From an uncultured Chloroflexota bacterium (lineage in GTDB: Bacteria; Chloroflexota; Limnocylindria; Limnocylindrales; CSP1-4), in NCBI GenBank assembly GCA_903822495.1, contig CAIJPD010000050.1, positions 62,001-126,000 of the forward strand: DNA of 64,000 nucleotides, in the 5' to 3' direction. Positions 1 to 7,795 of the stretch are shown here, piece after piece (within the stretch, counting starts at the first letter, position 1; every line of letters begins with the position of its first letter). The position numbers were made by a program, and so were the translations under genes. A model generated the notes under the pieces. That model saw only the letters and a program-made list of their open reading frames with translations, did no database searches and was not told the origin of the DNA.

Positions 1-81
1 GCGGGCCAGGAGCTCCTTCTCCAGGCGCGCGATGGCTTCGTTGGTGCTGGGCATCTGGCTCTCCTGGGTCCGGCGCGCCAT
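1..81 (-). CDS. N-terminal fragment of an unidentified protein, cut by the window start
   Basis: An open frame starts at the ATG at 81 on the minus strand and runs off the window edge. The 27 visible residues begin MARRTQESQMPSTNEAIARL and continue with charged, helix-forming residues (EKELLAR), which suggests a coiled-coil or helical start. A second Met at residue 10 could be the real start. It lies in the same direction as, and downstream of, the cytochrome operon, separated from it by a terminator-like hairpin and a palindrome, so it probably has its own promoter. The family cannot be recognised from this length. Confidence 0.4.
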   Translation of the reverse strand, partial: MARRTQESQMPSTNEAIARLEKELLAR

Positions 82-210
82 GGGCGCCGGAGTGGGACGC
101 TGCGGTTGATAGGCCGATTGTCGATTCCGCATGCGCGCGCAGCCATCTGCCGGGCGGCACGTTTCGGATAGAGGGAGCCCGGCAGACGGTAGACGGCACA
201 CGGCCCGGCA

Positions 211-224
211 TATACCGGGGTATA
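211..224. promoter_or_regulatory. Perfect 6-2-6 palindrome, possible operator
   Basis: The arms TATACC and GGTATA are separated by two bases. The site lies 130 bp upstream of the partial minus-strand gene starting at 81 and 86 bp beyond the cytochrome operon stop. A dyad this AT-rich stands out from the surrounding GC-rich DNA. The TACC half-sites resemble those in the 73-nt elements at 6552 and 8919, but the arrangement differs. Assignment as a binding site is inference. Confidence 0.35.
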
Positions 225-264
225 GACAACCGCGTATGCCCTGCCCGCCAGGGGCACGTTCAAG

Positions 265-287
265 CCGGGCCGCGCGTCGCGGCCCGG
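265..287 (-). terminator. Hairpin after the cytochrome operon
   Basis: Arms at 265-274 and 278-287 are perfect 10-bp reverse complements (CCGGGCCGCG) with a 3-nt loop, beginning 23 nt after the minus-strand stop at 310. No clear T-run follows, so it is a strong hairpin of terminator type rather than a textbook intrinsic terminator. Confidence 0.5.
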
Positions 288-309
288 CCCGGTCCGGCCG
301 GCGAGTGGA

Positions 310-1572
310 TCAGGGCGCCCCGGGCGACGGTGTTGGGCCGGTGTAGCCGTTGTTCCCGATGGTCCCCGTGGGGTCGTGACACAGCTGGCAGGTACCCCGG
401 CCGCCGACCTTGAGGAGGCGGCTATCGCCCGACGTCACGGGGCTGCCGACGGGGCCGGCGTTCAGCGTCCAGGCCGGCAGGCTCCCGCCTGGATCCTTCT
501 GGTCCAGCGCGTTGGCACCGGTCATGAGGGCGTTGGAGCCGTGCGACACGTGGCACTGGAGGCACCCGTAGTTCATCGTCGAGTGCCGGTACGCGAAGAT
601 GGGGTCGCCGGTGTTGATGATGGGGGGCGGATCGCCCGCCTCGTTCGACAGGCCGATGTAGCGGGTATGGCAGCGGAGGCACCAGGCGGTCATCAGGCCC
701 GTGGAGTTGGCCGGCGGCGTGCCGCCGTTGGCGACCGCGTTGGTCGGTGACTGGCCGTCCCAGCCGGACTGGATCGGGTCCTGGGCGCCCGAGTTGGTGT
801 ACCACGGGTAGCGCTTCCGCCAGTAGTCGCCCTGGTCCGCGGTGAAGGTGCCCACCACGTCGGTCGCGAAGCTGCCCGGCAGGACCGTGTAGTTCCGTGT
901 CGCGTCGGTGGGGTTGGGTGTATCCGCCACCTCGACGGCCACGCCGGTCGAGGTCCACCCGGGAACGCCATCGGCAGCCCAGTCGGCCCCGGGCAGCGTG
1001 TTCAGCATCCGGTACTGGCCGTTGCCGTGGGGGTTGTGGCACGAGATGCACTCCAGGTCGGCCGGACCGGCCCCGGCGCCGGCGGTTCCCTCGGGCCCGT
1101 TGCCCCAGGCCGTCCCCTCGCCCAGGTGCACGGATGTCACCGGCTGCGACTGGGAGAGGACCGGGACCTTGGCGAGGAAGCGCGTGTTGGTCACGAGACG
1201 AGTCGGGTCCATGGAGTCGATCAGCGCATAGCTGATGCCGCCGCCACGAAGGGCGCCCATGATCGGGTCCGTGGCGGGCGTCGCGGTCCACGTGGCCGGC
1301 ACGTACTGGACCCCGTGGACGACGTCGGTGGTGGCCCCGTTGCCGTCGTGGCACGTCAGGCACAGCGCGTTGGGATCCGGGGCGACGATCAGGTACTGGC
1401 CCTTGCCGGTGTGAAGCCGGTGGCAGCCGGCGCACGTATCCGCCGTCAGCGAGCCGATGCCGCTGTTGATGTTGGCGTTGTGCGGGCCGCCATCCGCCAG
1501 GACCGGGACTGCCAGCAGGAACAGCCACAGGGCCGCGCAGGCGGCGAGCAGCGAGAGTCGGCGGAGGGTCAT
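310..1572 (-). CDS. Secreted hexahaem c-type cytochrome (doubled-CxxCH type)
   Basis: The 420-residue protein starts with a Sec signal peptide (MTLRRLSLLAACAALWLFLL, cleavage near residue 26). It has six CxxCH haem-attachment motifs at about 47-51, 71-75, 175-179, 298-302, 337-341 and 395-399. Spacing in pairs and the phrases CHNPHGNG and CHVSHG are typical of doubled-CxxCH extracytoplasmic cytochromes. It should carry electrons outside the membrane; partner and acceptor are unknown. It is a clear paralog of the product at 3797-6373: N-terminus and all six haem motifs align, but this copy lacks the repeat insertions. Its ATG overlaps the stop of the upstream cytochrome by 4 bp (ATGA), indicating translational coupling. 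It ends in a short Pro/Thr-rich tail with no membrane anchor. Confidence 0.88.
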   Translation of the reverse strand: MTLRRLSLLAACAALWLFLLAVPVLADGGPHNANINSGIGSLTADTCAGCHRLHTGKGQYLIVAPDPNALCLTCHDGNGATTDVVHGVQYVPATWTATPATDPIMGALRGGGISYALIDSMDPTRLVTNTRFLAKVPVLSQSQPVTSVHLGEGTAWGNGPEGTAGAGAGPADLECISCHNPHGNGQYRMLNTLPGADWAADGVPGWTSTGVAVEVADTPNPTDATRNYTVLPGSFATDVVGTFTADQGDYWRKRYPWYTNSGAQDPIQSGWDGQSPTNAVANGGTPPANSTGLMTAWCLRCHTRYIGLSNEAGDPPPIINTGDPIFAYRHSTMNYGCLQCHVSHGSNALMTGANALDQKDPGGSLPAWTLNAGPVGSPVTSGDSRLLKVGGRGTCQLCHDPTGTIGNNGYTGPTPSPGAP

Positions 1573-3641
1573 GGCGTCACCGTGATGTAGCCGGTCCTGG
1601 TCATCGACATGTTCAGACCTCCCGAGGTCCGGGTGACCGTCAGGGTGACGCTGTAGGTCCCGGCCACGGTGTAGGTGTGCGTTGGGTTCTGGGACGTCGC
1701 GGTGCCGCCGTCCCCAAACGTCCATGCGAAGAGGGCCGCCGCCGGCGTGATGTAGCGGGTCGCGTCCGTGAACGACACGACGAGCCCGGAGACGCCCTTG
1801 GAGCCGGAGGTGGGGCTGGCCGTGAAGCCCGTTCCGGGGGCGACCGTGTAGGCGGAGAAGCTGGTCGTGTGGGTGTAGCCGTGGCAGCGCAGGGCACACG
1901 ACCCGTTGCCGGACCCATTGGGAGCGTTCCACGTGGGGCTGCCCGTGCCCCCGGCGCCGGTCACGTTGGGGGCGAAGTTGACGAGGCTGGTGTAGTTGGT
2001 GGAGCGCGCCACCGGAGCCGTGTCGCCGGCCTTGAAGGCCAGTGCGTTGGAGTGGATCCGGAAGTGGCACTCGGCGCAGATCGCGTAGCCGCTGCCCGCG
2101 CCCGCAACGTCGATGGACGTACTTGAGCCGGAGCCGCCGATGTCGCGGATGTGCCGGCCGTGAAGCGAGAATGAGGTAAAGGTCGAGCTGGGGTCCTCGT
2201 TCGTGTTGGCGAACGGGGCCTCGGTGTGGCACAGGAAGCACAGCGCGAAGTCGACGGCGCTGTAGGCCTGACCCTGCGACTTCAGCACGCGATCGCGATA
2301 CGGCGCGATGAGGATGCCGCGGTTGGCGCTCGCGTGGGGCGCCTCGTACGCGGTGGCGGCGGGCTTGAGCGGGGTGGCCGAGGCCGTCTGGTTGACCGTC
2401 GTGGGATCGCCGTGGCACTGGGTGCAGCGGACCAGCGAGTCCACGGTCAGCTCCCATGCCTTGAAGGGCGAGGTGCCCGACAGGCTCCCCTGCATCTGGC
2501 GCGACAGGTTCTTGCCGCGGGCCTCGACCGGGTGGAAGGCGGTGTTGGCCGGGTTCATCTCGAGGCCCTTGTCCAGCGCCCAGTACGACGGGTTCGTGGT
2601 GCTCCGCACCGGCAGCGTGGTGTTGCCCGAGTGGCACTTCAGGCAGAGCTGGTACTCGTAGGTGAGCCCGGGGGCGTCGGCGCTCAGGCGGATGAGCTGG
2701 TAGGTGGGCGAGGTGGCCGCGGCCCCGTTGGTGACGCCGACGCCCGAGGCCGCGGCGATATCGCCGGAGGCCGTCCAGCCCGTCGTCGACTGCTGGGGCC
2801 GGGTGCTGGTGGCGTTATGTGGCTGGTGGCAGTCGGCACACACCGCGTGGCGGTTGGCCAGCCCGGTGAATTCGTCGTTCTCGTCCAGGACATGCAGGCT
2901 GGCGCTGGACTCCGCGACGGGGTGCGAGTAGTACGAGGCCGTGGCCGCGTTGTTGGCCGGCTTGCCAGTGAAGGCGGCCAGAACATTGAAGGTGGCACCC
3001 GTCGTGTGGCACCGGTAGCAGAGGGCGGCCTGCGTGCCGGCGACCGTGCTGAGCATCACGCTCTTGCCCGAGTGCGACACGTGGCACGCCGCGCAGCTGT
3101 CCTCGGTGAGGCTGTTGGATGGGATGTGCGGGCTGGTGCCGGCGTACGGCCCCACGTTGGGCGCATCAAGCTTGTAGAGGGGGAGCGCGGGCCCAACGGT
3201 CGTCCCGGAACGCTGCGTAGCGGTGAGCTCGTACTTGACGCCGGGCCGCGGCGTGGGACTTGGCTCGGGGGTGGGACTTGGCTCGGGCGTGGGGGTGGGC
3301 GTCGGGCTGGCCACGGGCGCCGCGCTGGGGTCCGGCGTGGCGGAGGGATCCGGGGTGGGCACCGGGGTCGGCGTGGAGCCCGGGGTGGGCGTCGGCGACG
3401 CGGTGGGCGTCGGCGACGGGACCGGGGTCGGCGTCGGATCCGGGGCGGGGATGGGCGTGGGGATGGCCGCCGGCGAGGTGCTGGGAGCCGGGCTGGGAGT
3501 TGCCACGGGCGGCGGGGTTGCCACGGGCGGCGGGGTGGCCACGGGGGTAGCTGTGGGGTCCGCCGCGATCACCGTGCCGGCCGCCGCGAAGCCCAGGACC
3601 GCCGCCATCAGCAGCGCCTGAAGCATTCGACGGAGGGACAC
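1569..3641 (-). CDS. Secreted multihaem cytochrome with Pro/Thr stalk and C-terminal PKD domain
   Basis: About 690 residues from the chosen GTG (VSLRR), which gives the signal peptide a positive n-region; an ATG four codons later (3626) is equally possible. A longer frame starting at 3758 begins inside a hairpin and is unlikely. Residues about 28-135 are a PT-rich linker. Seven CxxCH motifs follow at about 183, 208, 268, 333, 406, 468 and 522, plus one CxxxCH (CALRCH) at 582-587. Residues about 605-690 form a PKD-type beta-sandwich (WTFGDGG, TYTVAGTYSVTLTV). PKD domains usually mediate surface or carbohydrate contacts, so an extracellular location is likely. There is no good Shine-Dalgarno sequence before either start. 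It is translationally coupled to the downstream hexahaem gene. Confidence 0.85.
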   Translation of the reverse strand: MSLRRMLQALLMAAVLGFAAAGTVIAADPTATPVATPPPVATPPPVATPSPAPSTSPAAIPTPIPAPDPTPTPVPSPTPTASPTPTPGSTPTPVPTPDPSATPDPSAAPVASPTPTPTPEPSPTPEPSPTPRPGVKYELTATQRSGTTVGPALPLYKLDAPNVGPYAGTSPHIPSNSLTEDSCAACHVSHSGKSVMLSTVAGTQAALCYRCHTTGATFNVLAAFTGKPANNAATASYYSHPVAESSASLHVLDENDEFTGLANRHAVCADCHQPHNATSTRPQQSTTGWTASGDIAAASGVGVTNGAAATSPTYQLIRLSADAPGLTYEYQLCLKCHSGNTTLPVRSTTNPSYWALDKGLEMNPANTAFHPVEARGKNLSRQMQGSLSGTSPFKAWELTVDSLVRCTQCHGDPTTVNQTASATPLKPAATAYEAPHASANRGILIAPYRDRVLKSQGQAYSAVDFALCFLCHTEAPFANTNEDPSSTFTSFSLHGRHIRDIGGSGSSTSIDVAGAGSGYAICAECHFRIHSNALAFKAGDTAPVARSTNYTSLVNFAPNVTGAGGTGSPTWNAPNGSGNGSCALRCHGYTHTTSFSAYTVAPGTGFTASPTSGSKGVSGLVVSFTDATRYITPAAALFAWTFGDGGTATSQNPTHTYTVAGTYSVTLTVTRTSGGLNMSMTRTGYITVTP

Positions 3642-3747
3642 GAGATCCGAGCGGGAGGGACGGTCCACGATGCGGCTCGCCTGCTGGTAGCGGGTTGGGG
3701 GGTCAGGCGACCGGGCGATCCTGGTCGGAGCTGGCTGGAAGAGGTGC

Positions 3748-3774
3748 GGGGTGGCCACCGGTGGTGGCCACCCC
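3748..3774 (-). terminator. Strong hairpin between two cytochrome genes
   Basis: Arms 3748-3759 and 3763-3774 are perfect 12-bp reverse complements (GGGGTGGCCACC) with a 3-nt loop, 23 nt after the stop at 3797. There is no T-run. It could terminate or attenuate transcription, or stabilise the 3-prime end of the upstream cytochrome message so that the two parts of the operon are expressed at different levels. Confidence 0.55.
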
Positions 3775-3796
3775 GACTTGAGCTACGGGGTTGGGG

Positions 3797-6373
3797 TTAC
3801 GGGAAGACGACTTCCGTGATGCGGGTGGCCGTGCCACCGGTGGTGCCACCGGCGCTGACCGTCGAGGCCGTCGCCGTCGGCGCGCCGCTCGTGGACACCT
3901 GGAAGGTGTTCGCGTCGACGACGTTGAAGACGAGGTAGATGCCGTCAGCGAGCTTCGAGTTGCCGGCGATCTTCAGGACGTCGCCCTTCGAATAGCCGTG
4001 GCTCGTCGCCGTGATGTTGCCGCTGGAGTCGATCGTCGTGATCGTGACCGGAGAGCCAGCGAGATAGCTGTTGTAGTTGTTGCTGCCGAAGGTGCTCGTG
4101 GGATCGTGGCAAACCTGGCAGGTGCCGCGGTTGTCGATCTTGAGCAGCCGGCTGGAAGCCGACACGAGAGCGTTCGGCAGGGCGACGGTGGACGAGTTGG
4201 CGCCGGTCATCGCGGCGTTGGTGCCGTGAGCCACGTGGCATGTGGTGCACGCGCGGTTCGGGACGGTCCGGTGCTGGTACGTGTAGATGGGATCGACGTT
4301 GAGTGTGCCGGCGGTCGTGGTGCCGTCGGTGCGCGGGAACCACCAGGACGACGCGGTCTGCGGCATGTTCTTCCGGATGACGGAAGGCATCACCGCGCCG
4401 GTGTTGGCAGTCGGGGCGCCGGAGACGGTCACATCGAACGTCGCGCCGCCGCTGGTCGAGGACACCGTGAAGGTGGTCGTCGACCCGACCGACTTGACGT
4501 AGAAGGCGCCGTTCGCGTTGGTGCTGGTGGCCGCCGCGACACCGCCGATCACGACACGGTCGCCGACCACCAGGCCGTGCGCCGCGCTCGTGGTGTAGGT
4601 CTCGGTGGTGGCGTCAACGGACGCGACGCGGTACTGGCTGGCCACGACCGACACGGTGCCGAAGGCGCCGCCGTTGGTCGTGATGTCGAGCGCGGTGCCG
4701 CCCTGCTTCGACGAGAGGGTGACCGTCGTCGTGCTGGGGACCGTCTTGACGTAGTAGAGGGCGTTGAAGGTCGCGCCAGCGGCGAGACCGTTGTGGTCCG
4801 CGATCAGGACGTAGTCGCCAATGGACAGGCCGTGGGCGGCGGACGTGGTGATCGTGTTGGCGGTGGCGTCAGACGAGCTGATGCTGAACCGCGTGCCGGA
4901 GTCGGCCGAGAGGCCGGCGACCGTGAAGGCCGTCGTCGTGGGAACCGTCAGGACGGTGTAGTCGCCGTCCGCGATGCCCGCCGCGCCCGAGACCGTCACG
5001 ACGTCGCCGATGACGAAGCCGTGGGAGGCCGAGGTCACGATGGTGCCGCTCGAGAGGACATCCGCGAAGACGCCCTTCGCCGAGGCGGCGGAGGAGCCGG
5101 CGTCGAGGCCGTTCGGGTTCGGGTTCTGGACCGACAGGTAGCGGGTGTGGCAGCCGGAGCACCAGGCGGTGATCTGGGTGTTGAACCCGACCTGGCCGGC
5201 ATTCACGTCGCCCGCCAGGGTCACGGTGGCCGGGACGCCGTTGGGGGCGTCGTCGGAGCCGCTGCTGGTGGCGAACGGAACGGCCCGGTGGAAGTAGTCA
5301 CCGGCGGTCGCGCCATAGCTGGAGACCTGGTCGGCGTACAGCAGGTAGCTGGCGGCCGTGCCCTGGGTGCCCTGGGCCTGGATGACCGTGTAGTTGCGGG
5401 TCCGCTCGGGGTAGCCGGTGGCCGGGTCGATCGTGCCAACGGGCGCGTCGGTGACCGGGGCGCTGGAGCGCGAGACGGAGGTGGCCGTGCTGGCCGTGAT
5501 GTCGAAGACGGTGATGCCGCCGGCGACCGTGATCGTCCCGATCTGGAACTTGGTCCCATCCGGCACGGCAACCACGGTGAACGGGCTGCTGGGGCTGCCG
5601 GTGATGGTCAGGCCGCTGATGGTCACGAGGTCGCCGACCTGGAAGGGATGGCCGACCGTCGTGATGATCGTGTCCGCGGCGAGGTTCACGGTGGCGTTCA
5701 GGGCGACCGGGTCGGTGACCGACTGGGTGGCGCCCGATGCCGTGGGCAGCGGGTTGAGGATGCGGTAGTTGCCATTCCCGTGCGGGTTGTGGCAGCTGGT
5801 GCACTCGAGCTCAACGGTGGGCCCGACGCCCGAGCCGTTCGCGCCGTTGCCCCAGGCGATGCCATTGCTGTCATCGACGCCGGAGTAGGTCGGCAGGTGC
5901 ATGTGCGCTGAGGTGGTCGCCTCGGCGACGCCGACGGGGACCTGCCCCTTCAGGCTGGTGCCGTTCGACAGCCGGATGGGCTGGTCGAGGCGCGCCTGGA
6001 GGAAGCCGCCGGCCCGAAGGGCACCGAGCTGCGTTCCGCTGGCGTCAACGCCCAGGCCGGACCGCTGCTGCCAACCCGCGGCGCTGTACGCGGCTGCCGG
6101 CTGGTACTGGACACCGGACACGACGTTGGTCGTGGCGCCGGCGGCATTGGGGCCGTGGCACGTGAGACACAGGTTGGTCTCCGTGTCGGCGACGATCATG
6201 TACTCGCCCTTGCCCGTATGGAGCCTGTGGCAACCGGCACACGTGTCGGATGTCAGGACCGTTGAGCCGCTGTTCGTCACTGCGACATGCGGGCCACCAT
6301 CGGCAAAGGCGGGAATCGCGGCAAGGAACAGCCATAGCGCGCCCATCGCGAGCAGAAGCGGCAATCGCCTCAC
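3797..6373 (-). CDS. Secreted hexahaem cytochrome carrying five FCCH-like beta repeats
   Basis: The GTG at 6373 is fixed by an excellent Shine-Dalgarno (AAGGAGGT, 7 nt upstream) and gives 858 residues beginning with a signal peptide (VRRLPLLLAMGALWLFLAAI). Six CxxCH motifs lie at about 45, 69, 191, 405, 709 and 752, matching one-to-one those of the paralog at 310-1572. Between and after the haem motifs are five copies of a 50-65-residue beta repeat (consensus ITTSAxHGxxxGDxVxIxG, then YxVxxVxSTTTFTV) at about 231-285, 443-491, 503-561, 585-650 and 783-830. These resemble the FCCH-like repeats found in phage and surface proteins. The repeats roughly double the protein length without adding haems. 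It is probably an extracellular electron carrier with adhesive or assembly modules; function is unproven. A conserved 73-nt element lies about 180-250 bp upstream. Confidence 0.86.
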   Translation of the reverse strand: MRRLPLLLAMGALWLFLAAIPAFADGGPHVAVTNSGSTVLTSDTCAGCHRLHTGKGEYMIVADTETNLCLTCHGPNAAGATTNVVSGVQYQPAAAYSAAGWQQRSGLGVDASGTQLGALRAGGFLQARLDQPIRLSNGTSLKGQVPVGVAEATTSAHMHLPTYSGVDDSNGIAWGNGANGSGVGPTVELECTSCHNPHGNGNYRILNPLPTASGATQSVTDPVALNATVNLAADTIITTVGHPFQVGDLVTISGLTITGSPSSPFTVVAVPDGTKFQIGTITVAGGITVFDITASTATSVSRSSAPVTDAPVGTIDPATGYPERTRNYTVIQAQGTQGTAASYLLYADQVSSYGATAGDYFHRAVPFATSSGSDDAPNGVPATVTLAGDVNAGQVGFNTQITAWCSGCHTRYLSVQNPNPNGLDAGSSAASAKGVFADVLSSGTIVTSASHGFVIGDVVTVSGAAGIADGDYTVLTVPTTTAFTVAGLSADSGTRFSISSSDATANTITTSAAHGLSIGDYVLIADHNGLAAGATFNALYYVKTVPSTTTVTLSSKQGGTALDITTNGGAFGTVSVVASQYRVASVDATTETYTTSAAHGLVVGDRVVIGGVAAATSTNANGAFYVKSVGSTTTFTVSSTSGGATFDVTVSGAPTANTGAVMPSVIRKNMPQTASSWWFPRTDGTTTAGTLNVDPIYTYQHRTVPNRACTTCHVAHGTNAAMTGANSSTVALPNALVSASSRLLKIDNRGTCQVCHDPTSTFGSNNYNSYLAGSPVTITTIDSSGNITATSHGYSKGDVLKIAGNSKLADGIYLVFNVVDANTFQVSTSGAPTATASTVSAGGTTGGTATRITEVVFP

Positions 6374-6380
6374 TGTCCCC

Positions 6381-6388
6381 ACCTCCTT
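6381..6388 (-). promoter_or_regulatory. Shine-Dalgarno deciding the GTG start at 6373
   Basis: AAGGAGGT on the minus strand with a 7-nt spacer to GTG. It rules out the longer in-frame reading that would begin at 6493. Strong ribosome binding sites are rare in this window, where many genes look leaderless. Confidence 0.85.
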
Positions 6389-6551
6389 TCTCTGCGTATC
6401 AGCAGAAGTGCGTTGGATCAAGACCGCTAGAGCCGGCGGCAGGGCGTAGATCGCAGGCGCCTCCTTGTTGCACTCGGTCCGCTGGTTCCACATTCCTGTT
6501 GCCTTTCTGCTGTGCCGCCCGCCGTGTAGACGGTGACGCGCGCAACGGGGA

Positions 6552-6624
6552 CAAGGTCATGTGTTGAATCTTGCTCAGGAGACGCCGAGTTCCCATCCAC
6601 CGTCCGGTAGATATCCGGTACAGG
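6552..6624 (-). promoter_or_regulatory. Conserved 73-nt upstream element, copy 1 (cytochrome operon)
   Basis: This block aligns without gaps to 8919-8991 at about 75 percent identity (55 of 73). A perfectly conserved 20-mer lies at 6605-6624 (plus strand cggtagatatccggtacagg); after 6 variable bases comes TCCCATCC (6591-6598), and after 15 variable bases AATCTNGCT and CAAG blocks are kept. It sits between the terminator at 6714-6743 and the cytochrome start at 6373. Both copies precede minus-strand operons of the same redox cluster, so a shared operator-promoter (or, less likely, a leader RNA) is inferred. Confidence 0.7.
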
Positions 6625-6713
6625 ACCCCGCCGTTGTGCCGCGCCGGAGACGAGCTGTCTCCCGGCGGCGTGCGCTGGCGAGGCCCTGGCCCCGGCGGGC
6701 TGCCGGACAGCCA

Positions 6714-6743
6714 AACGCCCCCGGCCCAAGGGCAGGGGGCGTT
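6714..6743 (-). terminator. Terminator after the NHL gene
   Basis: A 9-bp perfect stem (AACGCCCCC at 6714-6722, GGGGGCGTT at 6735-6743) with a 12-nt loop containing a further CCC/GGG pairing, 23 nt after the stop at 6767. Reading on the minus strand the stem ends in TT followed by TGG. Confidence 0.6.
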
Positions 6744-6766
6744 CCCGAACGGAACCAGGCGCGAGG

Positions 6767-7795
6767 TCAGTAGGTCCAGACCTGGATGCGGTCGTTGAAG
6801 GTATCGGCGATGTAGATCCGACCCCGCGTGTCGGTCGCGATGCCGTTGGGGAAGGCGAACATCCCGTCCGAGGAGCCCAGCTGGCCAAAGCTGCCCAGCG
6901 GGCTCAGCGTCTTGACCCCGGTCCTGTACGTGCCGAAGACCGAGACCACGCCGCCGGTGGTGTCCACGGTCACGACCCGGCCCGCGTTGTCCACCGTGAT
7001 CCCGCGCGGCACGCCCAGGGTGGCCGTCCCGCTGCCCCGGCCCATCTGGCCCAGGAGCGCGCCGTCCTTGCCGAAGTAGAGCAGCCGGCCGTTGTTGCTG
7101 TCCGCGACGTAGGTGACCCCGGCCGAGTCCACGGCGATGCCGTTCGGGAAGTTGAGGTTGTCCGACTCCGCCATGACCCGCAGGACCTTGCCGTCACGGT
7201 CAACGACCAGGGCCTTCTGCGTGGGGCCCGAGAAATCCGAGACGTAGAGCAGGCCGTCGGCGTCGAACGCCAAGCCGATAGGCTGCCAGCCGGGGCGCGA
7301 CGGAGTCAGCAGGAACTGCCGCTGGTACGTGCCATCGCGGTTGTAGACGTAGATCGCGCCGGCCGGGCGGTCCGACACGTAGACATCGCCGGACTTGGGG
7401 TCTACTGCCAAGTATGACGACTGATGCTCCTTGGTGTCGGGCCACGGGAGGGTGCCGGCGGGCTTGCCGGAGCCATCGAAGATCATCCCCTCCACTTGCT
7501 GCCCCGTCTGCGTGACGTAGATCCGGTCGCCGGAGGCCGAGACGGCGATGCCGACCGGGCGCTTCACGCCGTAGATGGCGGTGGAGTACTTGGGCACCTG
7601 CGACACCGGGATGACCGGCAACGGGTTGATGGGCTGGCGGAAGAGCAGGTACCACCCGAACAGGAGGATCAGAATCAGCAGCCCCGCGGCCAGGACGAGG
7701 AGCGCGATCAGCTTGCGCCGGCGGCGACGCTGGTCGGCCTCCGCCTGCGCCGGGGTAGGATCCTGCCGGGCCTTGGGGCTGACGGAAGCGGTCAT
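6767..7795 (-). CDS. Membrane-anchored NHL-repeat beta-propeller protein
   Basis: The protein has 342 residues. Residues 1-28 are cytoplasmic and end in an Arg run (RRRRRK); one membrane segment spans about 29-52; the rest (about 70-342) is an extracytoplasmic six-bladed NHL propeller with repeated motifs such as PNGIAVDSAG, YVADSNNGRL and IYIADTFNDRIQVW. NHL propellers act as protein-interaction or ligand platforms, and such proteins occur beside multihaem cytochromes in several metal-respiring lineages. The ATG overlaps the stop of the TPR gene by 4 bp, so the two are made together. A role in assembling or anchoring the cytochromes is inference from context. Confidence 0.85.
   Translation of the reverse strand: MTASVSPKARQDPTPAQAEADQRRRRRKLIALLVLAAGLLILILLFGWYLLFRQPINPLPVIPVSQVPKYSTAIYGVKRPVGIAVSASGDRIYVTQTGQQVEGMIFDGSGKPAGTLPWPDTKEHQSSYLAVDPKSGDVYVSDRPAGAIYVYNRDGTYQRQFLLTPSRPGWQPIGLAFDADGLLYVSDFSGPTQKALVVDRDGKVLRVMAESDNLNFPNGIAVDSAGVTYVADSNNGRLLYFGKDGALLGQMGRGSGTATLGVPRGITVDNAGRVVTVDTTGGVVSVFGTYRTGVKTLSPLGSFGQLGSSDGMFAFPNGIATDTRGRIYIADTFNDRIQVWTY

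Noticed and set aside
3639-3758. GTG at 3758 as the start of the PKD cytochrome
   Set aside because: It sits inside the 12-bp hairpin and would place 40 unrelated residues before the signal peptide.
3791-5911. A 706-codon open frame on the plus strand opposite the FCCH-repeat cytochrome
   Set aside because: It is rich in Arg, Gly, Asp and Val with no family motif. It lies opposite a gene with signal peptide, six haem motifs and a strong ribosome site, so it is a GC-driven antisense shadow.
6552-6624. The conserved element as a known riboswitch (c-di-GMP, TPP, cobalamin, purine)
   Set aside because: None of the defining core sequences could be matched, and copy 2 leaves almost no room for a promoter upstream. 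Kept as an unassigned regulatory element.
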